A stretch of 10,228 bases of DNA, from the NCBI GenBank assembly GCA_002731295.1, contig PCBE01000028.1:46392-56619 (forward strand). Reading direction: 5' to 3'. Position numbers and translations under genes: made by a program. Under the pieces are notes generated by a model. The model ran no database searches, was not told the origin of the DNA, and was given only the letters and a program-made list of their open reading frames with translations. Of this stretch, positions 1-8,235 are shown piece after piece (position 1 is the stretch's first letter; each line of letters opens with the position of its first letter). This DNA comes from Acidiferrobacteraceae bacterium (GTDB lineage Bacteria; Pseudomonadota; Gammaproteobacteria; Arenicellales; UBA868).

Positions 1-1440
1 CACGCTGATCATATTCTGATCGCAGGCGACGCCGGGGGTACAGGTGCCTCACCACTGACCAGTATTAAGCACGCCGGATTACCCTGGGAACTGGGGATTG
101 CGGAGACCCACCAGACCCTGGTGATGAACGATCTTCGTAGCCGTGTTGTGCTGCAGACAGATGGAGGTATGAAAACTGGTCGAGACGTGGTGATTGGTGC
201 ATTGCTCGGTGCCGAGGAAATCGGATTTTCAACAGCGCCACTGATCACGCTCGGTTGTATCATGATGCGAAAGTGTCATCTGAATACCTGTCCGGTAGGG
301 ATCGCAACGCAGGACCCGGTATTGCGTCAAAATTTTAAAGGCCTACCCGAACATGTCGTGAATTATCTTTTTATGGTGGCAGAAGAAGCACGGAGTTACA
401 TGGCACAACTGGGGATTCGAACCTTTAACGAACTGATCGGACGGGTCGATCTGCTCGATACCAAGGCGGCAGTCGACCACTGGAAAGCCGATGGAATTGA
501 TCTTTCACCGGTGTTGATGCCGGCACTCAAGCCCGATGCTGACACGGGTGTATTTTGCCAAATTGAACAGGATCATGGTTTGGATGCCAGCCTTGATAAA
601 GCACAACTACTTCCTATGTGCAAGAATGCTCTGCAGACCGGAGACGCTGTACAGGTCGAACTTCCAGTGGCTAATACCAATCGTACCGTCGGTACGACTC
701 TTAGTCATGAAGTGGTGAAGAAGTGGGGTGAGCAGGGTCTACCCGATGACACCGTTGTGATTCGACTGGCTGGCTCGGCTGGACAGAGTCTCGGTGCGTG
801 GCTCGCAAACGGTGTCACAATTGATCTCAGGGGTGATGCGAATGACTATGTCGGCAAGGGTCTTTCGGGTGGTCGGATCGTTGTGTCTCCACCGGCTGGC
901 ACTGGGTTTTGTGCCGAGGACAATATTATTGTCGGGAATGTCTGTCTGTACGGTGCGACGAGTGGGAAGGCGTTCTTCAGGGGCAAAGCCGCCGAGCGTT
1001 TCTGTATCCGCAACAGCGGCGCGATGGCTGTTGTGGAAGGTGTCGGCGATCATGGATGCGAATACATGACCGGTGGTCGCGTCGCTGTCCTGGGTTCGGT
1101 CGGCAGAAATTTTGCAGCAGGTATGTCCGGTGGTATAGCTTATGTATGGGCACCCGATCGCGATAAATTAAAGGCCAACTGTAATCTCGACATGGTCGGT
1201 TTGGAGAGTCTTTCAGATTTCGATCTCGACGAACTGGAGGAAATGATTCAATTACATCACCGTTACACCGGGTCGGATGTTGCGGCTAGGCTGCTCTCCC
1301 AGGGTCGAGAGCCAATGAAGCAGCAGTTCGTCAAAGTGATGCCGAGCGACTACAAGAGAATTCTTGAACAGGTACACAGTACGTCGCCGGGTGTTTCTGC
1401 TCGTAGCGCTCAGTCAGCCCCAAGGGCGAGACTGACCTAG
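1..1440 (+). CDS. gltB: Glutamate synthase (GOGAT) large subunit, C-terminal part; 5' end cut by window
   Basis: The reading frame is open from base 1 to the TAG at 1438-1440, giving the last 479 residues of a protein usually near 1,500 residues long. With GltD it makes two glutamates from glutamine and 2-oxoglutarate in the cytoplasm. The fragment starts inside the FMN-binding synthase domain ([10 protein letters not shown], then [10 protein letters not shown]). The 3Fe-4S cluster cysteines are at codons 256, 274 and 289, spaced C-x5-C-x4-C as in known GltB proteins, in the context [13 protein letters not shown]. From about 770 to 1155 lies the glycine-rich C-terminal beta-helix (GXGXG) domain. 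The amidotransferase and central domains lie upstream of the window. The next gene, gltD, starts 53 bases downstream. I see no frameshift. The family call is secure; only the N-terminal part is unseen. Confidence 0.97.
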   Translation, partial: HADHILIAGDAGGTGASPLTSIKHAGLPWELGIAETHQTLVMNDLRSRVVLQTDGGMKTGRDVVIGALLGAEEIGFSTAPLITLGCIMMRKCHLNTCPVGIATQDPVLRQNFKGLPEHVVNYLFMVAEEARSYMAQLGIRTFNELIGRVDLLDTKAAVDHWKADGIDLSPVLMPALKPDADTGVFCQIEQDHGLDASLDKAQLLPMCKNALQTGDAVQVELPVANTNRTVGTTLSHEVVKKWGEQGLPDDTVVIRLAGSAGQSLGAWLANGVTIDLRGDANDYVGKGLSGGRIVVSPPAGTGFCAEDNIIVGNVCLYGATSGKAFFRGKAAERFCIRNSGAMAVVEGVGDHGCEYMTGGRVAVLGSVGRNFAAGMSGGIAYVWAPDRDKLKANCNLDMVGLESLSDFDLDELEEMIQLHHRYTGSDVAARLLSQGREPMKQQFVKVMPSDYKRILEQVHSTSPGVSARSAQSAPRARLT

Positions 1441-1493
1441 GTCAATCTTTGACTCAGGTCATTCGTTAGGTTCACAAATCCTGGTGTCTTGAA

Positions 1494-3056
1494 ATGGGAA
1501 AACCGACAGCATTCAGGGAAATTGTCCGGGCAGTGGTGCCGTACCGACCGCCTGCAGAACGTCTGCACGATTTTGAAGAAATCCTTACCCCTGGCGAAGA
1601 TGAGCATCTGCAGTCGCAGGGATCAAGGTGCATGGATTGCGGTGTGCCGTTTTGCCAGTCTGCTGATGGTTGCCCGATCGACAATTTGATACCGGAGTGG
1701 AACGACCAGGTTTATCAGGGGAACTGGCGTGCTGCGCTGGACCGCCTCCACCAGACCAACAACTTCCCTGAATTCACCGGTAGGGTGTGTCCCGCACCGT
1801 GTGAAGGCGCGTGTGTGCTTGGAATTATCGAGCCAGCAGTCACAATCAAGAATATCGAAAATGCAATTGTTGATCGTGGTTTTGAAGAGGGCTGGATCGT
1901 ACCGAAGCCGCCGTTGACAAGAACCGGTAAAACTGTCGGGATCGTGGGTTCAGGTCCGACTGGTCTTGCCGCGGCTGATCAACTGAACAAGGCTGGACAC
2001 ACTGTAACAGTTTACGAACGTGCTGACCGTATTGGTGGTTTGTTGATGTATGGCATTCCCAATATGAAACTGTCCAAATCAGTGGTCGATCGACGTGTAG
2101 GCCTACTACAAGCAGAAGGTATTGAGTTTCTGACTGGGATTAATGTGGGTCAGCCTGAAGATTATTCGGCCGGTCACATGGTATCGATTATGACGGAGGG
2201 CGGCATCGATATGTCACAGCTGGACAGTCGGGAACTGGTCAGTCGGTATGATGCCGTGTTGCTCGCGACTGGAGCGACCGTACCTCGCGATCTTCAGATA
2301 CCAGGACGTGAGTTATCGGGTATCCATTTTGCGATGGATTATCTGACACGAAGTACCCGTAGTCTGCTCAACTATGGACATCACCGGGCCACGGAATTAT
2401 CAGCCAGGGACCAGCGCGTGATCGTAGTTGGGGGGGGTGATACCGGCGCAGACTGTATCGGTACCGCGCTTCGACACAACTGTCGGAGTATGATCAATTT
2501 CGAACTGCTGTCTAAACCGACCGATGAACGGACTGCGGGTAATCCCTGGCCCCAGTGGCCTCTGATTTATCGTACAGAATACGCCCACGAAGAATCCGCG
2601 AATCGGTTTGGCGAGGATCCCAGGCGTTTTGCGTTACTTTCAACAGAATTTATCGACAATGGGAAGGGCCATGTTGCGGGTATCAAGACTGTCCAGGTGG
2701 ACTGGTCTCAGCCATCTGACAACGCACCTTTCAGTTTGGTTCCGGGTTCGGAGGCGATCTGGGACTGTGATCTGGTCTTGCTGTCTCTCGGGTTTCTTGG
2801 TCCTGAACATGGAATTTCTGATCCATTAGCCCAGTCAACTAACATTGATGATGCAAAATGGCTAACCTATACCGAGCACAGTACCTATCGGGCTGAGCAC
2901 GGCAGTTATGCAACGGGTATGCCTGGTGTGTATGCAGCAGGCGACTGTCGTCGGGGTCAGTCCCTGGTGGTCTGGGCAATCAATGAGGGACGTGGGGCAG
3001 CGCGGGCAATGGATATTTTTCTAATGGGTCACAGTTCCCTGTCGTCGCCAGATTAG
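1494..3056 (+). CDS. gltD: Glutamate synthase small subunit (NADPH-dependent, FAD/4Fe-4S)
   Basis: This 520-residue protein supplies electrons from NAD(P)H to GltB. Cysteines 46, 49, 54 and 60, then 99, 103 and 107, form the N-terminal iron-sulfur region (RCMDCGVPFC and CPAPCEGAC). The FAD Rossmann motif GSGPTG is at 152-157 and the NAD(P)H motif GGGDTG at 313-318. Near the C-terminus, YAAGDCRRGQSLVVWAI is the typical closing FAD contact. The protein is longer than the usual 470-490 residues, mostly because of about 20 extra residues around 219-251. The ATG at 1494 is chosen because MGKPTAFREI is the normal family start; only a weak ribosome site precedes it, which suggests coupling to gltB. 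The NAD(P)H motif is encoded by an 8-G run at 2430-2437, but the frame is intact. pyrF begins 4 bases after the stop. Confidence 0.96.
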   Translation: MGKPTAFREIVRAVVPYRPPAERLHDFEEILTPGEDEHLQSQGSRCMDCGVPFCQSADGCPIDNLIPEWNDQVYQGNWRAALDRLHQTNNFPEFTGRVCPAPCEGACVLGIIEPAVTIKNIENAIVDRGFEEGWIVPKPPLTRTGKTVGIVGSGPTGLAAADQLNKAGHTVTVYERADRIGGLLMYGIPNMKLSKSVVDRRVGLLQAEGIEFLTGINVGQPEDYSAGHMVSIMTEGGIDMSQLDSRELVSRYDAVLLATGATVPRDLQIPGRELSGIHFAMDYLTRSTRSLLNYGHHRATELSARDQRVIVVGGGDTGADCIGTALRHNCRSMINFELLSKPTDERTAGNPWPQWPLIYRTEYAHEESANRFGEDPRRFALLSTEFIDNGKGHVAGIKTVQVDWSQPSDNAPFSLVPGSEAIWDCDLVLLSLGFLGPEHGISDPLAQSTNIDDAKWLTYTEHSTYRAEHGSYATGMPGVYAAGDCRRGQSLVVWAINEGRGAARAMDIFLMGHSSLSSPD

Positions 3057-3060
3057 CTCT

Positions 3061-3771
3061 ATGACTCTGCAAGCCATAATTCCAGCCAATGATCGACTGA
3101 TCGTGGCGCTCGATGTGCCCACGGTATCTGCTGCGAAAGAACTGGTGACTGTTCTGGATGACACCGTCATTTTCTACAAAGTTGGTCTGGAACTCTTTAT
3201 GGGTGGTGATGCGTTTGCGCTCGTTAACTGGTTAAGGGAGCGCGATAAGAAGGTGTTCGTCGATCTCAAGTTCTTCGATGTGCCGGCTACAGTCGGCCGT
3301 GCCGTCAGCCAGCTGAATGGATTGGGGATCACATTTGCCACGATTCATGGAAACGATGCAATCATGCAGGCAGCGGCCGCTGCAGCAGAGGATGTGGACA
3401 TTCTGGCGGTCACTGTGCTGACCAGCCTTGACCGAGGAGATCTGAGTGATCTTGGTTTTGACTGCGATGTGTCAGAGTTGGTGGTTTCCCGGGCGCGGCG
3501 CGCTGTGGTGCACGGATGCGCTGGTGTTGTCGCGTCAGGTCAGGAGGCGGCACTATTGCGGCGTGAATTAGGGGACACGCTACTGGTCGTGGTCCCTGGA
3601 ATAAGGCCTGTCGACAATCAGGATGACCAGAAACGTACAGTATCGGCGGAAAAGGCGTTAAGGGATGGCGCCGATTACCTGGTTGTGGGTCGTCCGATCA
3701 GAGATGCAAATGATCCCAGAGCTGCTGCAGAGCAGATTCAGGAAGAAATCTATCGAACGGTATCCAGTTGA
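3061..3771 (+). CDS. pyrF: Orotidine-5'-phosphate decarboxylase
   Basis: This 236-residue protein catalyses the last step of UMP synthesis, OMP to UMP plus CO2, in the cytoplasm. The N-terminal strand RLIVALDVP carries substrate-contact D18, followed by K40 in FYKVGLELF. The catalytic segment [12 protein letters not shown] carries the D68-x-K70-x2-D73 charged network that defines the family. The C-terminal phosphate-binding part is visible as VPGIRP and [10 protein letters not shown]. The length matches the E. coli-type enzyme. The ATG at 3061 lies 4 bases after the gltD stop and hemE starts 4 bases after the pyrF stop. No good Shine-Dalgarno is visible, so translation is probably coupled to gltD. 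In Pseudomonas relatives gltD is followed directly by hemE, so pyrF looks inserted into that arrangement. Confidence 0.97.
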   Translation: MTLQAIIPANDRLIVALDVPTVSAAKELVTVLDDTVIFYKVGLELFMGGDAFALVNWLRERDKKVFVDLKFFDVPATVGRAVSQLNGLGITFATIHGNDAIMQAAAAAAEDVDILAVTVLTSLDRGDLSDLGFDCDVSELVVSRARRAVVHGCAGVVASGQEAALLRRELGDTLLVVVPGIRPVDNQDDQKRTVSAEKALRDGADYLVVGRPIRDANDPRAAAEQIQEEIYRTVSS

Positions 3772-3775
3772 CGGA

Positions 3776-4834
3776 ATGACGAAACTACGCAATGACAGGT
3801 TGTTACGTGCCTTGCGGCGTAAGCCCGTCGACTGCACACCAGTTTGGATCATGCGTCAAGCTGGACGTTACTTGCCCGAGTATCGGGAAACCCGAAAACA
3901 GGCGGGTGACTTTCTGACACTCTGTAAGACTCCTGAACTCGCCTGCGAGGTGACCTTACAGCCGCTCAGGCGCTTTGACCTGGACGCCGCGATTGTGTTT
4001 TCAGATATTCTCACTATCCCGGATGCAATGGGGTTGGGTCTGAGCGTCAATGAAGGCGAAGGCCCCCGTTTCGAACGACCGATTGATTCTAAGAATGCCA
4101 TTGATACCCTGCGGGTACCGGAGTTGGAGGATGATCTGGGTTATGTCTTTGAGGCGGTCCGCATCATTCGACATGAGCTTGATGGATCCGTGCCACTGAT
4201 TGGCTTTGCCGGCAGTCCGTGGACGCTGGCGACCTACATGGTAGAAGGGAAAAGCACCCGGGATTTTGCGCGGATTAAGGCACTGATGTATGAGCAGCCA
4301 CACGCCCTGCATGCTTTATTGGATATCTTGACTGAATCGGTCAGTGGTTATCTCGCTGCCCAGGTAGGGGCCGGTGCAGACGTATTGATGGTGTTTGATA
4401 CCTGGGGCGGTGTTTTGTCACACACTGAGTACCGTGAATTTTCGTTGTCAGCGATGCGTCGAATTGTTGAAGCGCTTAAAAGCGATGAGCTGACCCGGCA
4501 TATTCCTGTGATTCTATTTACCAAGGGTGGGGGTCAGTGGCTGAAAGAGATGGCGGATTCAGGTTGTGATGCGCTTGGGTGTGATTGGACGACATCGCTC
4601 GCTGTAGCCCGGAACGCGGTTGGTGAACAGGTGGCGCTGCAGGGTAATTTGGATCCAGCAGTACTCTATGCAAGACCGGAGGTCATCGAGCGTGCTGTCG
4701 AGAGTGTGCTGGATGATTTTGGTGTGGGGTGTGGTCACGTGTTCAATCTGGGTCACGGAATTACGCCAGGTGTCAATCCGGATCACGTCAGGGTTATGGT
4801 CGACGCTGTTCATCAAACGGGAGGCCGAAACTGA
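3776..4834 (+). CDS. hemE: Uroporphyrinogen decarboxylase
   Basis: This enzyme removes four carboxyl groups from uroporphyrinogen III to give coproporphyrinogen III in haem synthesis; it is cytoplasmic and needs no cofactor. The ATG at 3776 gives 352 residues, close to the usual 354, and the normal family opening ([13 protein letters not shown]). An open frame reaches back to 3665, but that stretch overlaps pyrF and is not conserved. Family signature 1 is [11 protein letters not shown] at residues 27-37. The catalytic aspartate is D77 in [12 protein letters not shown], and signature 2, [16 protein letters not shown] at 143-158, carries Y154. FDTWGG and NLGHGITP occur further on. It is the last gene of the gltB-gltD-pyrF-hemE run; a 212-base gap follows. 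Confidence 0.97.
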   Translation: MTKLRNDRLLRALRRKPVDCTPVWIMRQAGRYLPEYRETRKQAGDFLTLCKTPELACEVTLQPLRRFDLDAAIVFSDILTIPDAMGLGLSVNEGEGPRFERPIDSKNAIDTLRVPELEDDLGYVFEAVRIIRHELDGSVPLIGFAGSPWTLATYMVEGKSTRDFARIKALMYEQPHALHALLDILTESVSGYLAAQVGAGADVLMVFDTWGGVLSHTEYREFSLSAMRRIVEALKSDELTRHIPVILFTKGGGQWLKEMADSGCDALGCDWTTSLAVARNAVGEQVALQGNLDPAVLYARPEVIERAVESVLDDFGVGCGHVFNLGHGITPGVNPDHVRVMVDAVHQTGGRN

Positions 4835-5046
4835 ATGTTGGACTTTGGGTATTCCAGATCCACCTGGCCCTTAAGTGTTTCCAGTGATCTAATCGCTATA
4901 AGCGCACAGTTCAGCCTATCTACTTGTCCATGACGCAGGCGTAAATGTAACCCTATAATCTGTGGTTAATAATCAAAGGTGGGTTAAAGTATTTTTTGGC
5001 CAGCGGTGACTGATTAATAAACAAACGGAGTGACGGTAACATCAGC
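4835..5046 (+). other. Intergenic region between hemE and lpxD
   Basis: This gap holds no convincing gene. Past the hemE stop there is a short CCAG/CTGG inverted repeat near 4857-4870, but no T-tract follows it, so I do not call a terminator. The middle holds a sigma-70-like promoter candidate, listed separately. The last 100 bases are AT-rich with a run of six T. A GGAG at 5027-5030 is the best ribosome site for lpxD, but it lies 16 bases from the GTG, further than is usual. Confidence 0.5.
4930..4959 (+). promoter_or_regulatory. Sigma-70-like promoter candidate for lpxD
   Basis: A perfect -10 box TATAAT lies at 4954-4959. ATGACG at 4930-4935 matches four of six -35 consensus bases with an 18-base spacer. 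It lies about 90 bases upstream of the lpxD start and downstream of hemE, suggesting that lpxD is transcribed on its own. It is predicted by eye only. Confidence 0.5.
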
Positions 5047-6057
5047 GTGAAGCTTGAAGAACTAGCAGCGGTTGTCGATGGTCAGTGTCAGGGTGATGGC
5101 GGGATTGAAATCACCGGTATGGGAACGCTGCAGAGCGCCGGGGTGGGTGAGATTACGTTTCTTTCAAGCTCAAAACTCCAGTCTCAGCTACAAGCTTGTA
5201 ACGCGGCTGCCGTGATCCTGCGACAAGAGGATTGTCCAGTTTGGGATGGCGCAGCAATTGTCTGTGACGATCCCCACGCAGCCTATGCTCAGATCGCACG
5301 GGTTCTGGACAGCACTCCCAGGCAGGAACCCGGCATCCATCCATCCGCGGTTATTTCCGATAAAGCAATTGTGGGAGAGTTGGTCTCCATCGGGGCCAAC
5401 TGTGTTGTCGAGGCGGGCGTGCAAATTGACGCAGGTGTTGTGCTTGGCCCAGGATGTGTCATCGGTCAAGGAGCGCAACTCGGCCAGGACTGTCGACTGT
5501 CTGCCAATGTCACAGTCTGTCACGGTGTGAAAATCGGGGATAGATGTGTCGTACAGAGCGGTACGGTATTGGGCAGCGACGGTTTCGGTAACAGCCATGA
5601 GGATGGTCAGTGGACTCGCATTCCACAGCTGGGAGGGTTAATTGTAGAAGACGATGTTCAGATCGGCGCCGGCGCAGCTATAGACCGGGGAGCCTTGGGT
5701 GACACCGAAATTGGAAACGGGGTTGTCATCGATAACCTGGTTCACATCGCACATAACGTGGTAATTGGCGAACACACGGCGATAGCGGCTTGTGTGGCGA
5801 TTGCTGGCAGTACCGTTATCGGTAGCCGTTGTACTTTAGCGGGTGTCGTTGGTGTCGCAGACCACGTGACTATCGCTGACGACGTACACCTTACTGGTAT
5901 GGCTATGGTGACGGGTTCCATATCCGAAGCTGGCACGTACTCATCTGGTACTGGGTTAATGCCGAATCGGGAATGGCGGCGCAGTGCGGTTCGATTCAGA
6001 CAGCTTGACGAGTTGGTCAAGCGATTGGTAGCTCTGGAGCAGAAAATTCCTGACTAG
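5047..6057 (+). CDS. lpxD: UDP-3-O-acylglucosamine N-acyltransferase (LpxD)
   Basis: LpxD is the third enzyme of lipid A synthesis and transfers a 3-hydroxyacyl chain from acyl-carrier protein to the amino group of UDP-3-O-acylglucosamine. The 336-residue product aligns with E. coli LpxD from end to end by eye. Residues 1-90 form the uridine-binding domain. From about 98 to 300 there are left-handed beta-helix hexapeptide repeats including GSDGFG, AAIDRGAL and the catalytic His236 in VHIAHNVVIG. A C-terminal helix (REWRRSAV to the end) closes the trimer. GTG at 5047 is the only sensible start: an in-frame stop lies at 5011 and no ATG intervenes. Two things are odd. The gene stands alone rather than among bamA, fabZ, lpxA and lpxB. 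In the usual F-x2-N-x2-Y uridine pocket, F38 is kept but S41 and L44 replace Asn and Tyr. It may be a second LpxD copy. Confidence 0.93.
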   Translation: MKLEELAAVVDGQCQGDGGIEITGMGTLQSAGVGEITFLSSSKLQSQLQACNAAAVILRQEDCPVWDGAAIVCDDPHAAYAQIARVLDSTPRQEPGIHPSAVISDKAIVGELVSIGANCVVEAGVQIDAGVVLGPGCVIGQGAQLGQDCRLSANVTVCHGVKIGDRCVVQSGTVLGSDGFGNSHEDGQWTRIPQLGGLIVEDDVQIGAGAAIDRGALGDTEIGNGVVIDNLVHIAHNVVIGEHTAIAACVAIAGSTVIGSRCTLAGVVGVADHVTIADDVHLTGMAMVTGSISEAGTYSSGTGLMPNREWRRSAVRFRQLDELVKRLVALEQKIPD

Positions 6058-6259
6058 GGTTGTTAATGTTGGTAACCTCTCGTTTTATTGGAATAACCAA
6101 TAACGTGCTTAAACACATGGTTTCTTGGGTTTATTAGAATTTCTAGTGAAGCTATTAAAAAGTTTTGGTTGCCATTGATTTGGTCAAAGACAAAATGCGC
6201 CCAGGCTTGGTTGAAAGATTCAATAAATCCTCCTTTGGTACGTCACGAGAATAGTCCTG
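6058..6259 (+). other. AT-rich intergenic region between lpxD and the phosphate permease gene
   Basis: I see no open frame worth calling in these 202 bases. The region is clearly richer in A and T than the flanking genes and contains one perfect 7-base inverted repeat near its start, listed separately. No sequence like a PhoB box was found by eye. A weak purine stretch (GAGAA at 6248-6252) precedes the permease ATG, and I could not pick out a convincing promoter. Confidence 0.45.
6085..6103. repeat. Perfect inverted repeat, 7-base arms and 5-base loop
   Basis: TTATTGG, loop AATAA, then CCAATAA form a perfect stem; the flanking CGTT and ACG extend the symmetry with two unpaired T. It lies 28 bases after the lpxD stop and about 155 bases before the permease start. 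It lacks a GC-rich stem and a T-tract, so it is a poor intrinsic terminator. A protein-binding palindrome is equally possible. Confidence 0.4.
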
Positions 6260-7513
6260 ATGGAACTCATCTCTGAAATACCTATAGCACTCTGGATTGC
6301 AGGTGCCTTGGCGCTTTATATGGCCTGGGCGATTGGTGCTAACGACGTTGCTAACGCGATGGGTACCAGTGTGGGATCAGGCGCCCTTACAGTCTGGGGT
6401 GCAATCCTCGTCGCCGCAATTTTCGAGGTTGCTGGTGCATTCTTCGCCGGTGGGCATGTTACCGATACTGTGCGTAAAGGTATGCTGGATGTGTCGTTGG
6501 TGGACCGTGACCAGCTGATATATGGAATGTTGGGTTCGCTTGCTGCAGCTGGAACGCTGTTGGTCGGAGCTACGCGGTTCGGTTTGCCAGTTTCTACAAC
6601 TCACTCGATCGTGGGTGCAATTGTTGGATTCGGAGTGGTCAGCGTCGGGCCGGAAGTGGTCAATTGGGGGAAGATTGGGCAGATTGTCTTATCGTGGTTG
6701 ACGTCACCGTTGATTGCGGGGGTATTTGCTTTCGTCATTTTTCAGATTACCCGAGCCAAAGTGTTAGATACAAAAAATCCTGTTGCACAAATTCGAAAAC
6801 TTGGCCCCATTTTCTTTTTCTTGGTCTTTTTTATCATAGGCTTAGTGACGTTATTCAAGGGGCTAAAGCCCTTGAAACTCAACTTGGATCTAACAGAGGC
6901 GTTGTTGGGGTCGACTCTATTGGGCTTCATTGGTGCTGGAGTCGGTGTATTTTTTATACGTCGAGTAGAACTGGGCCGGGAAGATCCAAAACATCGTTTT
7001 AGTCGTGTTGAAAAGATATTTGTAGTGCTTCAGATTCTCACTGCTTGTGCAATCGCATTTGCACACGGTTCTAACGATGTTGCGAACGCGATTGGCCCCT
7101 TAGCAGCTATAACTAGTGCGATTAGTAGCGCGGATTTGGGCGTGAAAGCGTCTGTTTCGCCCTGGATGTTGGCAATTGGTGGTATTGGAATTGTTTTTGG
7201 CCTTGCCACCTGGGGTTATCGGGTGATGGAGACGGTGGGTAAGCGCATTACAGAACTCACGCCGAGTCGAGGTTTTGCGGCTCAACTTGCGGCTGCGACC
7301 ACGATCGTGGTTGCCTCCCGGCTCGGGATACCGGTATCGACGACGCACACCTTGGTCGGAGCAGTGCTGGGTGTAGGACTCGCTCGGGGTATCAGTGCGC
7401 TGGACATGCGTGTCGTCGGAAAAATCATTGCATCGTGGGTTGCTACACTGCCCATTGCAGCAGGATTGTCTATGTTCTTCTATTTCTTTTTCAAAGGCCT
7501 ATTAACAGGCTAG
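6260..7513 (+). CDS. pit: PiT-family inorganic phosphate transporter
   Basis: This 417-residue inner-membrane protein takes up phosphate, usually as a metal-phosphate complex, driven by a proton or sodium gradient; which ion is used cannot be read from the sequence. The family's two inverted halves are both present: GANDVANAMGTSVGSGALT with N28/D29 near the N-terminus and GSNDVANAIGPLAA with N272/D273 in the second half. Each is followed by a matching PVSTTH loop motif, at 110 and 358. Many long hydrophobic segments fit a roughly 10-12 helix fold, with a basic cytoplasmic stretch around RRVELGREDPKHRFSRVEK in the middle. The ATG at 6260 starts just before the first helix. A DUF47 partner gene follows 9 bases after the stop. 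PiT carriers also admit arsenate, which matters because an arsenic operon faces this pair. Confidence 0.96.
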   Translation: MELISEIPIALWIAGALALYMAWAIGANDVANAMGTSVGSGALTVWGAILVAAIFEVAGAFFAGGHVTDTVRKGMLDVSLVDRDQLIYGMLGSLAAAGTLLVGATRFGLPVSTTHSIVGAIVGFGVVSVGPEVVNWGKIGQIVLSWLTSPLIAGVFAFVIFQITRAKVLDTKNPVAQIRKLGPIFFFLVFFIIGLVTLFKGLKPLKLNLDLTEALLGSTLLGFIGAGVGVFFIRRVELGREDPKHRFSRVEKIFVVLQILTACAIAFAHGSNDVANAIGPLAAITSAISSADLGVKASVSPWMLAIGGIGIVFGLATWGYRVMETVGKRITELTPSRGFAAQLAAATTIVVASRLGIPVSTTHTLVGAVLGVGLARGISALDMRVVGKIIASWVATLPIAAGLSMFFYFFFKGLLTG

Positions 7514-7517
7514 GAGA
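7512..7517 (+). promoter_or_regulatory. Shine-Dalgarno of the DUF47 gene, overlapping the permease stop
   Basis: AGGAGA begins on the last two bases of the permease TAG and lies 5 bases before the next ATG. This suggests translational coupling and a fixed ratio of the two proteins. Confidence 0.75.
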
Positions 7518-7522
7518 TAATT

Positions 7523-8191
7523 ATGGCGTGGATTGACAAGCTTGTCGGAAAATCGCCAATCGGCCCTATGCAGAAACACATGCAGGTGGCCATGCTCTGC
7601 GCACGAGAGGTGATACCGCTGCTCGAAGCAATGGCAGCGGGTGACGATGAAGCGATTCGTCAGCGTCGAGCAGAAATTGATCGGCTAGAGCACGAAGCGG
7701 ATCAACTCAAGCACGAGATTCGCAGTCATATGCCCAGGCGTTTTATGATGGCAATGGACCGTCGAACGATGTTGGAGATTCTGGACTACCAGGATTCGAT
7801 AGCGGATGTTACTCAAGATATCGCTGAGTTGGCTGATCAGCGCGGCATGCATTTACCGGAATCGCTTAAGGAGCCTGTCTTGTCGATGGCCCAGAGCGTT
7901 ATGACTGCCTGTGAACAAGGCCAACGAATTGTCGATGAACTGGATGAATTGGTTGAAACTGGATTCGGAGAAGGGGAGGTCGCTCGCGTTGACGAAATGG
8001 TTAGGGAACTGGGTCGTCTTGAGAGTCAAACGGATGCTGAATTAGATCGTGCTGCACGAGCACTTTTCGCCATGGAGGCGGAACTGGGGGTCGCAACGGT
8101 ATTCTGGCATCAGATTATTCTCTGGATTGCAAACCTGGCTGATCTATCTGAGCGTGTTGGTAATCGCCTGCGATTACTGATGGCTAACTGA
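7523..8191 (+). CDS. DUF47/PhoU-like phosphate transport accessory protein
   Basis: This 222-residue protein has no signal or membrane segment and reads as almost all helix, as expected for the PhoU-like DUF47 (TIGR00153) family that is regularly encoded beside PiT permeases. The diagnostic segment is LEHEADQLKHEIRSHMPRRF around 55-74, with an ExxxD metal-binding-type pattern at E56/D60. A second acidic helix region follows (DYQDSIADVTQDIAELAD), and the end is ADLSERVGNRLRLL, typical for the family. Length is normal. The role is inferred from the family and from the adjacent permease: it probably modulates the transporter on its cytoplasmic side. Gene order here is permease first, while many genomes have DUF47 first. 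No PhoR, PhoB or Pst genes are in view. Confidence 0.93.
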   Translation: MAWIDKLVGKSPIGPMQKHMQVAMLCAREVIPLLEAMAAGDDEAIRQRRAEIDRLEHEADQLKHEIRSHMPRRFMMAMDRRTMLEILDYQDSIADVTQDIAELADQRGMHLPESLKEPVLSMAQSVMTACEQGQRIVDELDELVETGFGEGEVARVDEMVRELGRLESQTDAELDRAARALFAMEAELGVATVFWHQIILWIANLADLSERVGNRLRLLMAN

Positions 8192-8235
8192 CAAGATGCT
8201 TGAGTGCGACCTGAATCAAGTTGGCATGATTTAGT

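Noticed and set aside
3665..3775. Upstream extension of the hemE frame
   Set aside because: It overlaps pyrF, and the HemE family begins at the ATG at 3776; the extra 37 residues do not look conserved.
8192..8235. Possible bidirectional terminator between the convergent DUF47 and channel genes
   Set aside because: Only a 5-base CTTGA/TCAAG pair with a long loop and a weak AT palindrome were found; neither has a GC stem with a T-tract.
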